The position numbers and the translations under genes were made by a program. The notes beneath the pieces were generated by a model. The model was not told the origin of the DNA, did not search any database, and saw only the letters and a list, made by a program, of their open reading frames with translations. 64,000 nucleotides of DNA from Carnobacterium divergens DSM 20623 (GTDB lineage: Bacteria; Bacillota; Bacilli; Lactobacillales; Carnobacteriaceae), in assembly GCF_000744255.1 (NCBI RefSeq), contig NZ_JQLO01000001.1, forward strand, positions 1,178,001 to 1,242,000. The letters run 5' to 3'. Positions 42,801 to 52,551 of the stretch are shown in pieces. Numbering within the stretch: position 1 is the stretch's first letter; each line of letters opens with the position of its first letter.

Positions 42801-43376
42801 TCATCTGAACTTAGGATCTCTGTTTTCTTTCTTTCGATAAATAGACATCCCTGTTTCAGTATCTTTGACAAAAATACCTTTGCTTTTTTTAAGTAGTACA
42901 TACAGGTAATAAAAATCACCTACGCAACCTGCAGTATGCATACTAAATAGAAGGCTAGCAATTATTGGATGGGTCTTTCCCAACATGAAATAAAGGCTGT
43001 TTAGAACAATAAACGGAGCTCCCGCAATTACGCTATATTGAAATCGTGTATAAAATGAATTGAAAGATGCCGCGTAGAACATTCCAGCTTTAAATCCATA
43101 AGTGACTTTCTTTCCACCAAAGCATTTAAAAAAGAAGCCGTGAATTCCTTCATGAATCACCAATGATAAGACAAACAAACCACACACTAAAAAGAAATCC
43201 AAAATGAATTTCAGCGTATTTGTTTCAACGTAAAGTAAATGGTTTCTTTTTAATATAAATCCAAGAATTACCATAGAGCTAAGGGCTAGTCCGGCACTCC
43301 AAGCAGTCAATTTTGATAACAATGAGGTATTTTCAATTAAATTGATTTTTTCTTCTAAGATAAAGTCTTTTTTCAT
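42801..43376 (-). CDS. DUF3267 membrane protein, putative zinc metalloprotease
   Basis: A 191-residue membrane protein with about four helices and an HEGIH (HExxH-type) zinc motif near residue 79 in SLVIHEGIHGFFF, plus an Asp in GDFYYL near residue 158. This is the DUF3267 pattern, thought to be membrane-embedded zincin-like proteases. The substrate is unknown. It stands alone between asnB and cutC. Confidence 0.82.
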   Translation of the reverse strand: MKKDFILEEKINLIENTSLLSKLTAWSAGLALSSMVILGFILKRNHLLYVETNTLKFILDFFLVCGLFVLSLVIHEGIHGFFFKCFGGKKVTYGFKAGMFYAASFNSFYTRFQYSVIAGAPFIVLNSLYFMLGKTHPIIASLLFSMHTAGCVGDFYYLYVLLKKSKGIFVKDTETGMSIYRKKENRDPKFR

Positions 43377-43515
43377 TGCTCAGTAGACACTCCTCTGCTT
43401 CATTTCTTTTTATTGTACCACAATCAAATGAGACACCTGTTTTCTTTTTATTACTGAAGTTAAGAAAAAAATTTATGGTATACTAAGTTTATCTAAAAAT
43501 ATTGGAGTGATTTTT

Positions 43516-44157
43516 TTGCTTTTAAAAGAAGTGTGTATCGAAAATTTTACAGCTATCCCTGAAGCCATTAAACGTGGTGCAAATCGATTTGAATTATGTG
43601 ACAACTTAGCTGTTGGTGGAACCACCGTCAGCACCGGTGTAATGGAGGAAAGCATTCATTACTGTCAAGAGAAACACATTCCCGTTATGGCAATCATACG
43701 ACCTCGTGGTGGTAATTTTGTTTTTAATGATACAGAATTAAAAATAATGGCAACTGATTTGATTGAAGCAAAAAAATTAGGCATTGATGGTGTTGTGCTT
43801 GGTTGTTTAACTGAAGATGGTTGGATTGATGAAGAAGCGATGGAGTTATTATTAGATGAAGCAACAGGATTACAAGTCACTTTCCACATGGCATTTGATG
43901 CAATTCCGAAAAAACAACAATTTGAAGCAATTGATTGGCTAGTTGAAGCTGGCGTAGAACGTATTTTAACTCACGGAGGTTCAGCAGATCAAACAATTGA
44001 TGCTTGTCTTCCGCATTTAAAGGATCTCGTTGATTATGCAAATGGACGCATCATTATTTTACCAGGTGGCGGTGTACATCAAGATAATTGCGAAATGATC
44101 GCAAGTAAACTAGGTGTAAATGAAGTTCACGGAACAAAAATTTTAGGATCTCTATAA
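43516..44157 (+). CDS. cutC: CutC family protein
   Basis: TIM-barrel protein of the CutC family (213 aa), with KEVCIENFT at the N terminus, RGANRFELCDNL, and a C-terminal EVHGTKI. It was named for copper homeostasis, though a direct copper role is debated. The start is TTG 43516 with GGAG 8 nt upstream; the in-frame GTG at 43507 overlaps that site. A -10 TATACT lies about 40 nt upstream. Confidence 0.92.
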   Translation: MLLKEVCIENFTAIPEAIKRGANRFELCDNLAVGGTTVSTGVMEESIHYCQEKHIPVMAIIRPRGGNFVFNDTELKIMATDLIEAKKLGIDGVVLGCLTEDGWIDEEAMELLLDEATGLQVTFHMAFDAIPKKQQFEAIDWLVEAGVERILTHGGSADQTIDACLPHLKDLVDYANGRIIILPGGGVHQDNCEMIASKLGVNEVHGTKILGSL

Positions 44158-44162
44158 ACAAA

Positions 44163-44209
44163 AAAACTGTTTCATCAAGAGTAAAATTACTCACAGATGA
44201 AACAGTTTT
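44163..44209. terminator. Bidirectional terminator, cutC / ltaS
   Basis: Stem AAAACTGTTTCATC / GATGAAACAGTTTT with an inner GAGTAA/TTACTC hairpin, between convergent genes. Confidence 0.9.
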
Positions 44210-44211
44210 CT

Positions 44212-46281
44212 TTATTTCAATTCAGGTGCGTTAGTTTGGTAACTATCCACCGTTGAATTGCCATTATTTTTATCAATCAATCGGTTTTTTTGAGCTTCAT
44301 TAGCCAATTGTTTGATTCCTTTATTGTATTTGTAGTTGTACTGGGTTTTATCAACTGGTTTAAAGCCATCAGGTGTATAGAATCGCAATAAATCACCTGT
44401 GATTACTTTATCCGATAACGCTAATTGGGTATCTACATAGTCCTTTTCTTTTTTCAACTCAGCTGTCTGAACAGGTGTTAAATTCGTCAACAATTCTCCT
44501 GTTGCCGTATCATAAACATCCCCAGATAATTTGGTGAACTGTTTTGAAACAAAATTCCCATTTCTAAACGCAACTACTTGTTTATTTTCATCTGACAATA
44601 AATCAGATCCAAACTGAATATAGTCCTTTGTATCTACTCCCAATAAATGTAACAATGTTGGCAATACATCAATCTCGCCACCATAGGTATGATTCACCCC
44701 ACCTGCTAAGCCCGGTGCATGAATCATAAAGGGTACTTTTTGGAACATCGCATCATCAAAATCCGTATACTCTTCTGTTCCTAACAATTGAGAAACAGCT
44801 TTTCCATGATTACTTGAAATTCCATAATGATCGCCGTACATTAAAATCACACTATTATCATACAAACCTGTCGTTTTTAAATACGTTAAAAATTCATTGA
44901 TTGCTTCATCTAAATAACGTGCTGTTTGAACATAGCCATCCACTGTTGAATCTCCTGTCGTTGTCTTAGGAATCGTGGCATTAGCTTCATCCAATGGGTA
45001 TGGATAGTGATTTGTCACGGTTATCATTTTTGCATAAAATGGTTGAGGCAATTGTTCGAGATATTGCGCAGAATCTTTTAAGAAGATTTTATCCTTTAAG
45101 CCATATCCAACATTAAAGTTCTCGCCTTTTGAATCATAGGTAGAATCAAAGAAATAATTATAACCCCATGATTTATAAGCGTTATCACGGTTCCAAAAAC
45201 TCGCTACATCGCCATGAAAAGCGGCTGTTGTATAGCCTTTTTGATTTAAAATTGCCGGCGCTGCTTGGAACGTGTTTTCAGTTCCATTAGTTACCATCGC
45301 TGAACCTTGAGACAATCCGTATAATGAATTCTCCAACATCATTTCAGCATCACTTGTTTTCCCTTGACCAACTTGATGGAAGAAATTATCAAAGCTTACG
45401 GTATTGCTGTCATGATAAAATTGATTTAATGTCGGCGTTACTTCTTCACCATTTGATTGATAGTCAATCAGAAATTGTTGGAAACTTTCTAAATGGATCA
45501 CAAAAACATTCTTTCCTTCAGCTTTACCAAAATAATTCACATTCGCAGGAACTTGATTTTTTTTCATATAAGCTAACACTTCGTCCATATCACTGCTATC
45601 AGCATTTGCTTTTGTTGAATTAGCTTGTGCAGTTTTGACGCCATCATAGACAGTAAATGCAGTTAACCCTAAATATTTAATAATATAGTTACGGTCAAAT
45701 GTACGGCTTAGTAATTGTGGACGATCCATCTCAGCTAAACTTAAATTCCCTGCAAAAATTGCAACAGCTAGTGCTGTAACCGTAAATGCAATTCGTTTTT
45801 TTAAGACACGAGTATCCATTTTGACAATTTTGAAAGCTAATAGTGTAATCAAAACAATAATGTCAAGATACACGAAAAAATCTGAGACATGAATCAAGCT
45901 TTTTAAACTTGTATCCATATTACTAGAAACAGCAGATGCTCCTTTAATAATATTAATCGTCATAAAATCAGAAAATTCTCGGTAATACACAATATTAGCA
46001 AACAGCCAAGTAGACATTAGAAAATCAATAACCAATAAAATAATGTACGACTTTTTTCCTTTTGAAAAAAGAGAAATGCCAAATAATAGCAGTGTGAAAC
46101 TAATGGGATTAATAAACAGTAAAAATTGTTGGACACTGCCACTAACACCTAGTGAAAATTTGGTTTGATAGGCTACATAGGTTTTTAACCAAAATAAAAT
46201 AACTGCAAATAAGAAAAATCCCATTCTTGTACTTAATAGAGATCTTGTTTTACTCATAAATTGTTTGTTTTCTTTCATCAT
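44212..46281 (-). CDS. ltaS: Lipoteichoic acid synthase (LtaS family)
   Basis: Membrane enzyme that polymerises glycerol phosphate from phosphatidylglycerol onto a glycolipid anchor (689 aa). Five N-terminal helices (about 20-180) are followed by an extracellular sulfatase-fold domain. The catalytic Thr is at about residue 309 in QGKTSDAE, with metal ligands in HLESFQ and MYGDHYG. I reject an upstream start at 46374: a good promoter lies inside that extension, and AAAGGAG sits before ATG 46281. The glycolipid-anchor genes lie 8 kb away. Confidence 0.93.
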   Translation of the reverse strand: MMKENKQFMSKTRSLLSTRMGFFLFAVILFWLKTYVAYQTKFSLGVSGSVQQFLLFINPISFTLLLFGISLFSKGKKSYIILLVIDFLMSTWLFANIVYYREFSDFMTINIIKGASAVSSNMDTSLKSLIHVSDFFVYLDIIVLITLLAFKIVKMDTRVLKKRIAFTVTALAVAIFAGNLSLAEMDRPQLLSRTFDRNYIIKYLGLTAFTVYDGVKTAQANSTKANADSSDMDEVLAYMKKNQVPANVNYFGKAEGKNVFVIHLESFQQFLIDYQSNGEEVTPTLNQFYHDSNTVSFDNFFHQVGQGKTSDAEMMLENSLYGLSQGSAMVTNGTENTFQAAPAILNQKGYTTAAFHGDVASFWNRDNAYKSWGYNYFFDSTYDSKGENFNVGYGLKDKIFLKDSAQYLEQLPQPFYAKMITVTNHYPYPLDEANATIPKTTTGDSTVDGYVQTARYLDEAINEFLTYLKTTGLYDNSVILMYGDHYGISSNHGKAVSQLLGTEEYTDFDDAMFQKVPFMIHAPGLAGGVNHTYGGEIDVLPTLLHLLGVDTKDYIQFGSDLLSDENKQVVAFRNGNFVSKQFTKLSGDVYDTATGELLTNLTPVQTAELKKEKDYVDTQLALSDKVITGDLLRFYTPDGFKPVDKTQYNYKYNKGIKQLANEAQKNRLIDKNNGNSTVDSYQTNAPELK

Positions 46282-46327
46282 TCGTTCTCCTTTATAACGT
46301 TTTTTGAAAAACATTATGTTTACTTCA

Positions 46328-46356
46328 ACTATAGAGATTACTCTCTTTTGTGCCAA
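46328..46356 (-). promoter_or_regulatory. ltaS promoter
   Basis: Minus-strand -35 TTGGCA (46351-46356) and -10 TATAGT (46328-46333), 17 bp apart. Its position supports the shorter ltaS start. Confidence 0.75.
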
Positions 46357-46414
46357 CTTACAATTAAAATTCACTAAAAATCGCTGATTTACGAAAACTT
46401 TAACTTTTTAAATC

Positions 46415-46455
46415 AAAATAACCCTTCAATCAACATTCGATTGAAGGGTTATTTT
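46415..46455 (-). terminator. hom-thrC-thrB terminator
   Basis: Perfect stem AAAATAACCCTTCAATC / GATTGAAGGGTTATTTT overlapping the thrB stop. Confidence 0.88.
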
Positions 46456-47323
46456 AATGGATTACTTCCACACCATTTCGTTCAATTTCCAACTCTTTGA
46501 TCATGGCTTGTGGATAGTTACGTTCTAGTTTTGATTGTAATTTCTTTAATTTAGCTAATGGTACAAGCGTTAAAACAGTTGGACCTGCCCCACTTAAAAA
46601 AGTTCCATAAGCGCCAAATTGATTCGCAGTTTCTCGAATATCTGATAAATGAGGGATTAAGTTCTTTCGATAATATTCATGAAATAAATCTTGTTCCATC
46701 ATTTTTCCAGCTAATGACAAATCATTTGCTAAAATAGCAGAAATCATAACATTTGCAATACTACTGGCAGTAACAGCTGTGGAATAAGTTAATGTTTGAG
46801 GCAACACATCACGACTTTCCGAAGTTAACAATTCACCATTAGGAATACACACTAAAATACCCGTTTCTGGAAAGGAATGTTTAACGGCATAGACTTCTTG
46901 CTCAATCTTAGTCGCTACAACGAAATCACCGAGAATTGCTGGTGCTACATTGTCTGGATGACCTTCCATTAAAGTAGCATACGTTACTTTTTCTTGTTGG
47001 CTTAACATTAAGTTTCCAAGTTGATTGGCTAGTTCAATTCCAGCGACAATCGCCGCAGAACTACTTCCTAATCCTCTAGTTGAAGGAACTTCTGAAGTCA
47101 TCCATAATTTTCGAGGCTCTAAGTCAGGACAGAGTTTGCAAGCAGTTGTGACAATGACATTAGTTTGATCCACTGGAATGCCTTCTCCTAATGAATGAAT
47201 CACTTCCCATTTATCTTGAACTTCACCTACTGTAAGGGTTAGATAAAGGTTTAATGCAAGTCCACAAGAATCAAATCCCGGTCCTAAATTAGCCGTTGTT
47301 CCTGGAACTCTAATTTGCATCAT
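46454..47323 (-). CDS. thrB: Homoserine kinase
   Basis: GHMP-family kinase making O-phosphohomoserine for threonine (289 aa). It has the ATP loop [13 protein letters not shown], the N-terminal [13 protein letters not shown] and the C-terminal [11 protein letters not shown]. The ATG overlaps the thrC stop by 4 nt; a second ATG follows directly. Last gene of the operon. Confidence 0.95.
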   Translation of the reverse strand: MMQIRVPGTTANLGPGFDSCGLALNLYLTLTVGEVQDKWEVIHSLGEGIPVDQTNVIVTTACKLCPDLEPRKLWMTSEVPSTRGLGSSSAAIVAGIELANQLGNLMLSQQEKVTYATLMEGHPDNVAPAILGDFVVATKIEQEVYAVKHSFPETGILVCIPNGELLTSESRDVLPQTLTYSTAVTASSIANVMISAILANDLSLAGKMMEQDLFHEYYRKNLIPHLSDIRETANQFGAYGTFLSGAGPTVLTLVPLAKLKKLQSKLERNYPQAMIKELEIERNGVEVIH

Positions 47324-48378
47324 AACCGGTTCATTCCTTCACGTAAATGCACCCGCATTTCTTCAAGGTCGTCCATCCTAGCAATTGGAATTTCAGTGAC
47401 GTTCATTGCCGTATCAGGATCTTTCAATCCATTTCCAGTAAAGACACAAACAACCGTCTCGCCTGTTTTAATCTCTCCACTTGCACGATGTTTGATTACG
47501 CCTGCAAGGGATGCAGCTGAACCTGGTTCAATAAAGACACCGTCCATCGCAGCTACTTTTTTATAAGCTTCAATAATTTCAGCATCTGTTACAGAATCGA
47601 TTGCTCCTTTTGACTCGTCGCGAGCTGCTTCTGCTAATGACCAACTTGCAGGATTTCCAATGCGAATCGCAGTCGCAATCGTTTCAGGATTTTCAATTGG
47701 GGCGCCTTGAACGATAGCTGCTGCGCCTTCTGCTTCAAAACCATGCATCCGAGGTAATCCTGTTTGATGCAACTCATTCCACTCTTTAAACCCTTTCCAG
47801 TATGCTGAAATATTCCCAGCATTGCCGACTGGAATTGCCAGAACATCAGGTGCTTTTGTTAAATCTTCACAAATTTCAAAAGCCGCTGTTTTTTGCCCTT
47901 CTAAACGATAAGGATTTACAGAATTTACCAGTGTAACAGCTTCCGTCTCTGCTAATTTACGAACAGCCTTTAAAGCTTCATCAAAGTTGCCTTGAATTGA
48001 AATAATATCCGCTCCATACATTACCGCTTGAGCCAATTTCCCTAGTGCAATTTTCCCATCTGGAATCACAATGTAAGCTTTCAAGCCTGCTCTTGTTGCG
48101 TAAGCTGCTGCTGCTGCACTTGTATTTCCAGTTGATGCACAGATAATTGCTTTTGCGCCTTCTTCTTTCGCTTTAGCTACTGCCATTACCATGCCCCGGT
48201 CTTTAAATGAACCCGTTGGATTTAGACCTTCATATTTTCCATATAAAGTAATCCCTAATTCTTTTGACAAATTGTGTAACGGAATTAAGGGAGTATTGCC
48301 TTCTGCTAAAGAAATCATAGGTGTTTTTTCAGTAACAGGTAAGTTTTCTTGATAACGATCTAATAGTCCTTTATACAT
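47320..48378 (-). CDS. thrC: Threonine synthase
   Basis: PLP enzyme converting phosphohomoserine to threonine (352 aa, the short class). The PLP lysine lies in [11 protein letters not shown], and [15 protein letters not shown] is the phosphate cup. Four nt separate it from hom; GGAGGG inside the hom tail serves as the ribosome site. Confidence 0.95.
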   Translation of the reverse strand: MYKGLLDRYQENLPVTEKTPMISLAEGNTPLIPLHNLSKELGITLYGKYEGLNPTGSFKDRGMVMAVAKAKEEGAKAIICASTGNTSAAAAAYATRAGLKAYIVIPDGKIALGKLAQAVMYGADIISIQGNFDEALKAVRKLAETEAVTLVNSVNPYRLEGQKTAAFEICEDLTKAPDVLAIPVGNAGNISAYWKGFKEWNELHQTGLPRMHGFEAEGAAAIVQGAPIENPETIATAIRIGNPASWSLAEAARDESKGAIDSVTDAEIIEAYKKVAAMDGVFIEPGSAASLAGVIKHRASGEIKTGETVVCVFTGNGLKDPDTAMNVTEIPIARMDDLEEMRVHLREGMNRL

Positions 48379-48382
48379 TTAG

Positions 48383-49669
48383 TTATCCCTCCATCACTTT
48401 GAGATGAATCAATAAATTCATATCGTCGGCTTTTTTTAATTTAGCTAAAATTTCTTTTTCTTGTTTACGGTTCATTAAATGTGTGATGATTACTACTTTT
48501 GCCATCCCACCTTCAATGGGCTCTTGGATAATTTTATCAAATCCTACATCAGACGCTGCAAAGATTTTCGTTAACTCTAAAAATAAACCTGTGCGATCGT
48601 TCATTTCAATCGACAAATAATATTTAGATAAAATTTCTTCGTCTGTCATTAATTTCGTTTCGTGTTGGTAAGAATTAAAAACATTTCCAGTAGTACCTAA
48701 TCGAATGTTTTTTGCAACTGTAATTAAATCACTTACCACACTCGTTGCGGTTGGTAACTCACCTGCACCTGGTCCATAAAACATGGTTTCCCCAACGGCA
48801 GCTCCCACTACAAAAACAGCGTTATTTTCATTTTGAACACTTGCTAAGGGATGAGCTTCTGGCACTAATATTGGGCCAACGCTAACAGATACCCCTCCAT
48901 TATTTTCTTCTGCAGTACCAATTAATTTAATGCGGTATCCCAATTTTTTAGCAGTTTCAATATCTATCGACTTTAAATTGCGGATTCCTTTCGTTTCAAT
49001 CTGGTCTAGTTCCACATTCATTCCAAATGCAAGTCTTGTTAAGATGACCATTTTTCTAGCTGCATCTATGCCATCCACATCATTAGTGGGGTCGCTTTCA
49101 GCAAAACCTAATTCTTGAGCTTCTTTTAAAGCCTCTTCATAAGATTGATGCTCATTTGTCATTTTTGTTAACATAAAATTAGTCGTACCGTTCACAATCC
49201 CCATCACTTGCTGAATATTATCTGACGCTAAACTATCCACAATAGTTCTAAGAATCGGAATTCCTCCAGCTACACTGGCTTCATAGTACAAATCACACTG
49301 ATTTTCTTTTGCTAAAGCAACTAATTCATTTCCATGTAAAGCAATCAGGTCTTTATTGGCTGTTACAACATGTTTACCTGCCTTTAAAGCCTTAGTAATA
49401 TACATTTTTGCACTGTCAATGCTTCCCATCACTTCTAAGATAACATCAATTTCAGGATCAGCTAAAACTTCATCTTCATTCGTCGTTAACTGGATCCCCT
49501 CAGAAATTTTTCCACGATTTTTTTCAATATCTCGAACTAAAACTTTTTTTACAGAAATCTCCTCGCCAGTTACTTGACGAATTTTAGCATTATGGTCTTT
49601 TAAAATTCGAATAACACCACTTCCAACAGTCCCAAATCCTAAAATCCCAACTTGAATTTGCTTGTTCAT
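48383..49669 (-). CDS. hom: Homoserine dehydrogenase
   Basis: NAD(P)-dependent enzyme of the threonine/methionine branch (428 aa). It has GFGTVGSGV at the N terminus, the catalytic region GIVNGTTNFML and a C-terminal ACT domain (about 350-428) for threonine feedback. GGAGGAGG precedes the ATG. First gene of hom-thrC-thrB. I found no T-box or threonine-rich leader upstream. Confidence 0.95.
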   Translation of the reverse strand: MNKQIQVGILGFGTVGSGVIRILKDHNAKIRQVTGEEISVKKVLVRDIEKNRGKISEGIQLTTNEDEVLADPEIDVILEVMGSIDSAKMYITKALKAGKHVVTANKDLIALHGNELVALAKENQCDLYYEASVAGGIPILRTIVDSLASDNIQQVMGIVNGTTNFMLTKMTNEHQSYEEALKEAQELGFAESDPTNDVDGIDAARKMVILTRLAFGMNVELDQIETKGIRNLKSIDIETAKKLGYRIKLIGTAEENNGGVSVSVGPILVPEAHPLASVQNENNAVFVVGAAVGETMFYGPGAGELPTATSVVSDLITVAKNIRLGTTGNVFNSYQHETKLMTDEEILSKYYLSIEMNDRTGLFLELTKIFAASDVGFDKIIQEPIEGGMAKVVIITHLMNRKQEKEILAKLKKADDMNLLIHLKVMEG

Positions 49670-49828
49670 TTTTTAACCTCCTCCTTCGTTTTTATAAATC
49701 AGCCACATTGTTTTATCATCGTTTTTTAATTTTATCTTATTTTACTAGTATACAAAATTTTCAATATGAACTCTACCCTTTATTCAAAAAAACATTTATT
49801 TGACACTATTATAATTTTAATGTAAAAA

Positions 49829-49857
49829 AAAAGACTAACGTAAGCGTTAGCCTTCTC
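49829..49857 (-). terminator. Terminator of the YkuJ-like gene
   Basis: Minus-strand GGCTAACG-CTTA-CGTTAGTC followed by nine T. Confidence 0.85.
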
Positions 49858-49862
49858 ATTGT

Positions 49863-50096
49863 TTAGTCTTGGAGTAATTCATAAATTTCAATTGCAATTA
49901 AGTCAATATCATCAAACTGATAAACAGAATGATCGCCAACGTCTTCCATTTCATATGTGCCAGCTTTTGAATCATAACTTACTAGACAGCGCTCGTGACC
50001 TTCTTTTTCAAATCGACGAACTTGAACTTCACTATCTGTACTTTCTTGCATTGCTTCTAATCGACGAATAATCGCCACTAACTGTGAAGATTTCAT
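49863..50096 (-). CDS. ykuJ: YkuJ/DUF1797-like small protein
   Basis: A 77-residue acidic soluble protein (KSSQLVAIIRRLEAMQES ... YQFDDIDLIAIEIYELLQD) resembling Bacillus YkuJ. Function is unknown. AAGGGG precedes the ATG, with a likely extended -10 (TGT then TAGAAT, 50131-50136). It has its own terminator. Confidence 0.82.
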   Translation of the reverse strand: MKSSQLVAIIRRLEAMQESTDSEVQVRRFEKEGHERCLVSYDSKAGTYEMEDVGDHSVYQFDDIDLIAIEIYELLQD

Positions 50097-50139
50097 TGTT
50101 TCGTGCCCCTTTCAATCTTAGCTCAGTTTTATTCTAACA

Positions 50140-50427
50140 GATTTTTTACTAAAACGCATTAATCTAACTCTTTTCTCATTAAAAATATAGTTTTCCTAAA
50201 AATAAAGAAATTAAAAAAAGCAAAAGCTTAGTAACAATCAATTACTTATTATAATCTTTGATAAGTATTGAAACAAGTTATTTTTTTAATTTCTTGATTT
50301 TTTTTCATTTCTCAAACAAAATCATTCAGTAAATAAGTTTAATAACTCACTAATTGTTAAAATAATTTCTATTTTTTTACTTTTTTATGGTAAAATGACT
50401 TAATTAATAAAAAAGGAGCGATAACTA
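50140..50427. other. Gene-free AT-rich intergenic region
   Basis: The 50097-50430 gap holds the ykuJ promoter at its left end and the aminotransferase ribosome site (AGGAGC) and a TAAAAT -10-like hexamer (about 50391-50396) at its right. Weak repeats such as ACTTAT...ATAAGT near 50245-50270 are present. I see no riboswitch, tRNA or convincing small ORF. Confidence 0.5.
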
Positions 50428-50430
50428 TTG

Positions 50431-51609
50431 ATGAATCCATTAACTAAAAACTTCAATCAGCAAACGTACCAAATTGAGGTTTCTGATATTCGAAAATTCG
50501 ATGAACGTGTCTCTCAAATCGAAGATATGTTAAAATTAACATTAGGAGAACCTGATTTTAATACTCCTGAACACGTTAAACAGGCTGGCATCCAAGCTAT
50601 CGAAGATAACGACTCACACTATACAGGTATGGCTGGTGATTTAAGTCTAAGGATTGCTGCAGCCAATTTTATGAAAACAAAATACAAAGTTCATTATACG
50701 CCAAGTTCAGAAGTTTTAGTAACTGTAGGAGCTACTGAAGCTCTCTCAGCTAGCTTATTAGCTATTTTAAACCCTGGTGATAAAATCTTAGTACCCACTC
50801 CTATTTATCCAGGTTATGAACCTTTGATTACTTTAGCTCGTGCCACACCTGTTTACATTGATACAACTTCTAATGATTTTGTATTAACTCCTGAAATGAT
50901 TGAAACCGCAATGAAAGAACATGGTACAGCCGTTAAGGCTATTATCTTAAACTATCCAAGTAATCCAACAGGTGTCACATATAATCGCAAAGAAGTAGCT
51001 GCAATCGCTTCTGCTGTTCGAGCTCATAATATTTTTGTTATTAGTGATGAAATTTATAGTGAATTAACTTATGGAGAAAAGCATGTTTCTATCGCTGAAT
51101 ATGCTCGTGATCAGACTATTTTAATCAATGGGTTATCAAAATCACATGCCATGACTGGCTGGCGTATTGGCTTTATTTTTGCACCGATAGAACTAGTAGA
51201 ACAATTGATGAAAGTCCATCAATATTTAGTTACAAGTGCTACTACGATGGCACAAAAAGCAGCAACTGCAGCTTTGACAGCTGGAATTGATGATGCGTTG
51301 CCAATGAAGGTCGAATATTTAAAGCGTCGTGATTTTCTTTACGAAAAAATGAAGGCTATGGGTTTTGAAATTGCACGACCTAATGGAGCTTTCTACATTT
51401 TTGCTAAAATTCCAACGGGATTCATTCAAAATAGCATGGATTTTTGTGTGGATTTGGCAGAAAAAAATAAACTAGCCATTATCCCAGGTTCTGCTTTTGG
51501 TAGCGCTGGTGAAGGGTACGTTCGTCTTAGCTACGCAGCGAGTATGGAAAAATTAGAAATCGCCATGGAACGTTTAGAAGATTATATTTTTACTCAAAGA
51601 GAAGCATAA
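50431..51609 (+). CDS. araT: Class I aminotransferase (AraT/PatA group)
   Basis: PLP aminotransferase (392 aa). Substrate and cofactor motifs include LTLGEPDFNTPEHVK, NYPSNPTGVTY and the PLP lysine in INGLSKSHAMTGWR. It resembles lactococcal AraT, which transaminates aromatic amino acids and leucine. The related Bacillus PatA acts in the lysine/DAP pathway, so specificity is not certain. ATG 50431 is preferred over the TTG one codon earlier. Monocistronic. Confidence 0.85.
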   Translation: MNPLTKNFNQQTYQIEVSDIRKFDERVSQIEDMLKLTLGEPDFNTPEHVKQAGIQAIEDNDSHYTGMAGDLSLRIAAANFMKTKYKVHYTPSSEVLVTVGATEALSASLLAILNPGDKILVPTPIYPGYEPLITLARATPVYIDTTSNDFVLTPEMIETAMKEHGTAVKAIILNYPSNPTGVTYNRKEVAAIASAVRAHNIFVISDEIYSELTYGEKHVSIAEYARDQTILINGLSKSHAMTGWRIGFIFAPIELVEQLMKVHQYLVTSATTMAQKAATAALTAGIDDALPMKVEYLKRRDFLYEKMKAMGFEIARPNGAFYIFAKIPTGFIQNSMDFCVDLAEKNKLAIIPGSAFGSAGEGYVRLSYAASMEKLEIAMERLEDYIFTQREA

Positions 51610-51640
51610 AAAAGCAGCCGATTTAACATCGGCTGCTTTT
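51610..51640. terminator. Bidirectional terminator after araT
   Basis: Stem AAAGCAGCCGAT / ATCGGCTGCTTT, with A and T runs on each side. Confidence 0.9.
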
Positions 51641-51643
51641 AGT

Positions 51644-52534
51644 TTAATCATTTTCAGGAATTGCTTTTCCTTCAGGCCACCATAGTTTAATCAAGGCTTG
51701 AGTACCATCATCTCCGTCACCTTGCTCTTCTAATTTTTCATATAGCTTTTCAGCCAGTGACGTACCTGGCAATTGAATCTCCATCTTTTTAGCTTCATCT
51801 AACGCAATTTTCAAATCTTTAACAAAATGCTTCACAAAAAAACCCGCTGTAAAATCTTCTTTTAAAATTCGTGGCGCATAATTTGTCAATGACCAATTTT
51901 GAGCGCTTCCCCCACCAACAGTGTCTAAGACACTTTCCAAGTTTAAACCAGCCGCATTTGCATAAATTAAAAGTTCAGTCATTCCAGTCATTGTTCCTGC
52001 AATCATAATCTGGTTAGCCATCTTCGTATGCTGACCACTTCCTGCAAGCCCTTGTAATTTTACTTTTCCTGAAAAAACCTCAAAAATAGGTTCAACTTGT
52101 CGATAAGCTTCTTCATTTCCACCTACCATAATCGTTAAAGTTCCATTTTTGGCACCTAAATCGCCACCAGAAACAGGGGCATCTAACACTTGAATATTTA
52201 ATTTTTGACCTTTATTAAATAATTTTTTCGCTAATGTTGGCGTACTAGTAGTCATATCTACTAAAATTTTATCTGGTGTGGCTTCTTGTAGAATACCATT
52301 TTTGCCAAGATAAACTTCTTCCACATCTTTTGGATATCCGACAATTGTAAATACAACATCACTTTCCTTTGTAACAGATGCAGGAGTCTCATGCCAAGTT
52401 GCACCTTTTGCAATTAACTCATCCGTCTTGCTCTTTGTTCGATTATAGACAGCAACTGGATAGCCTGCTTTCAATAGATGTTTAACGATGGAAGCTCCCA
52501 TTACTCCTGTACCAATAAATCCAATTTTTTTCAT
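51644..52534 (-). CDS. 3-hydroxyisobutyrate dehydrogenase-family oxidoreductase
   Basis: NAD(P)-binding beta-hydroxyacid dehydrogenase (296 aa). It has the Rossmann loop GFIGTGVMGASIV, the substrate loop DAPVSGGDLGA and the catalytic Lys region GQHTKMANQIM. ATG 52534 has GGAAGG upstream; a longer frame starts on top of the previous stop. The substrate is unknown. It sits at the end of the glycolipid operon, perhaps only by proximity. Confidence 0.9.
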   Translation of the reverse strand: MKKIGFIGTGVMGASIVKHLLKAGYPVAVYNRTKSKTDELIAKGATWHETPASVTKESDVVFTIVGYPKDVEEVYLGKNGILQEATPDKILVDMTTSTPTLAKKLFNKGQKLNIQVLDAPVSGGDLGAKNGTLTIMVGGNEEAYRQVEPIFEVFSGKVKLQGLAGSGQHTKMANQIMIAGTMTGMTELLIYANAAGLNLESVLDTVGGGSAQNWSLTNYAPRILKEDFTAGFFVKHFVKDLKIALDEAKKMEIQLPGTSLAEKLYEKLEEQGDGDDGTQALIKLWWPEGKAIPEND

Positions 52535-52551
52535 TTTTATCCTTCCTTCCA

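Noticed and set aside
46282-46374. N-terminal extension of LtaS by 31 residues
   Set aside because: A consensus promoter (46328-46356) lies inside it and the proper ribosome site is before ATG 46281.
49670-49828. Possible T-box or attenuator upstream of hom-thrC-thrB
   Set aside because: No T-box AGGGTGG-type motif, no terminator and no threonine-rich leader ORF can be seen.
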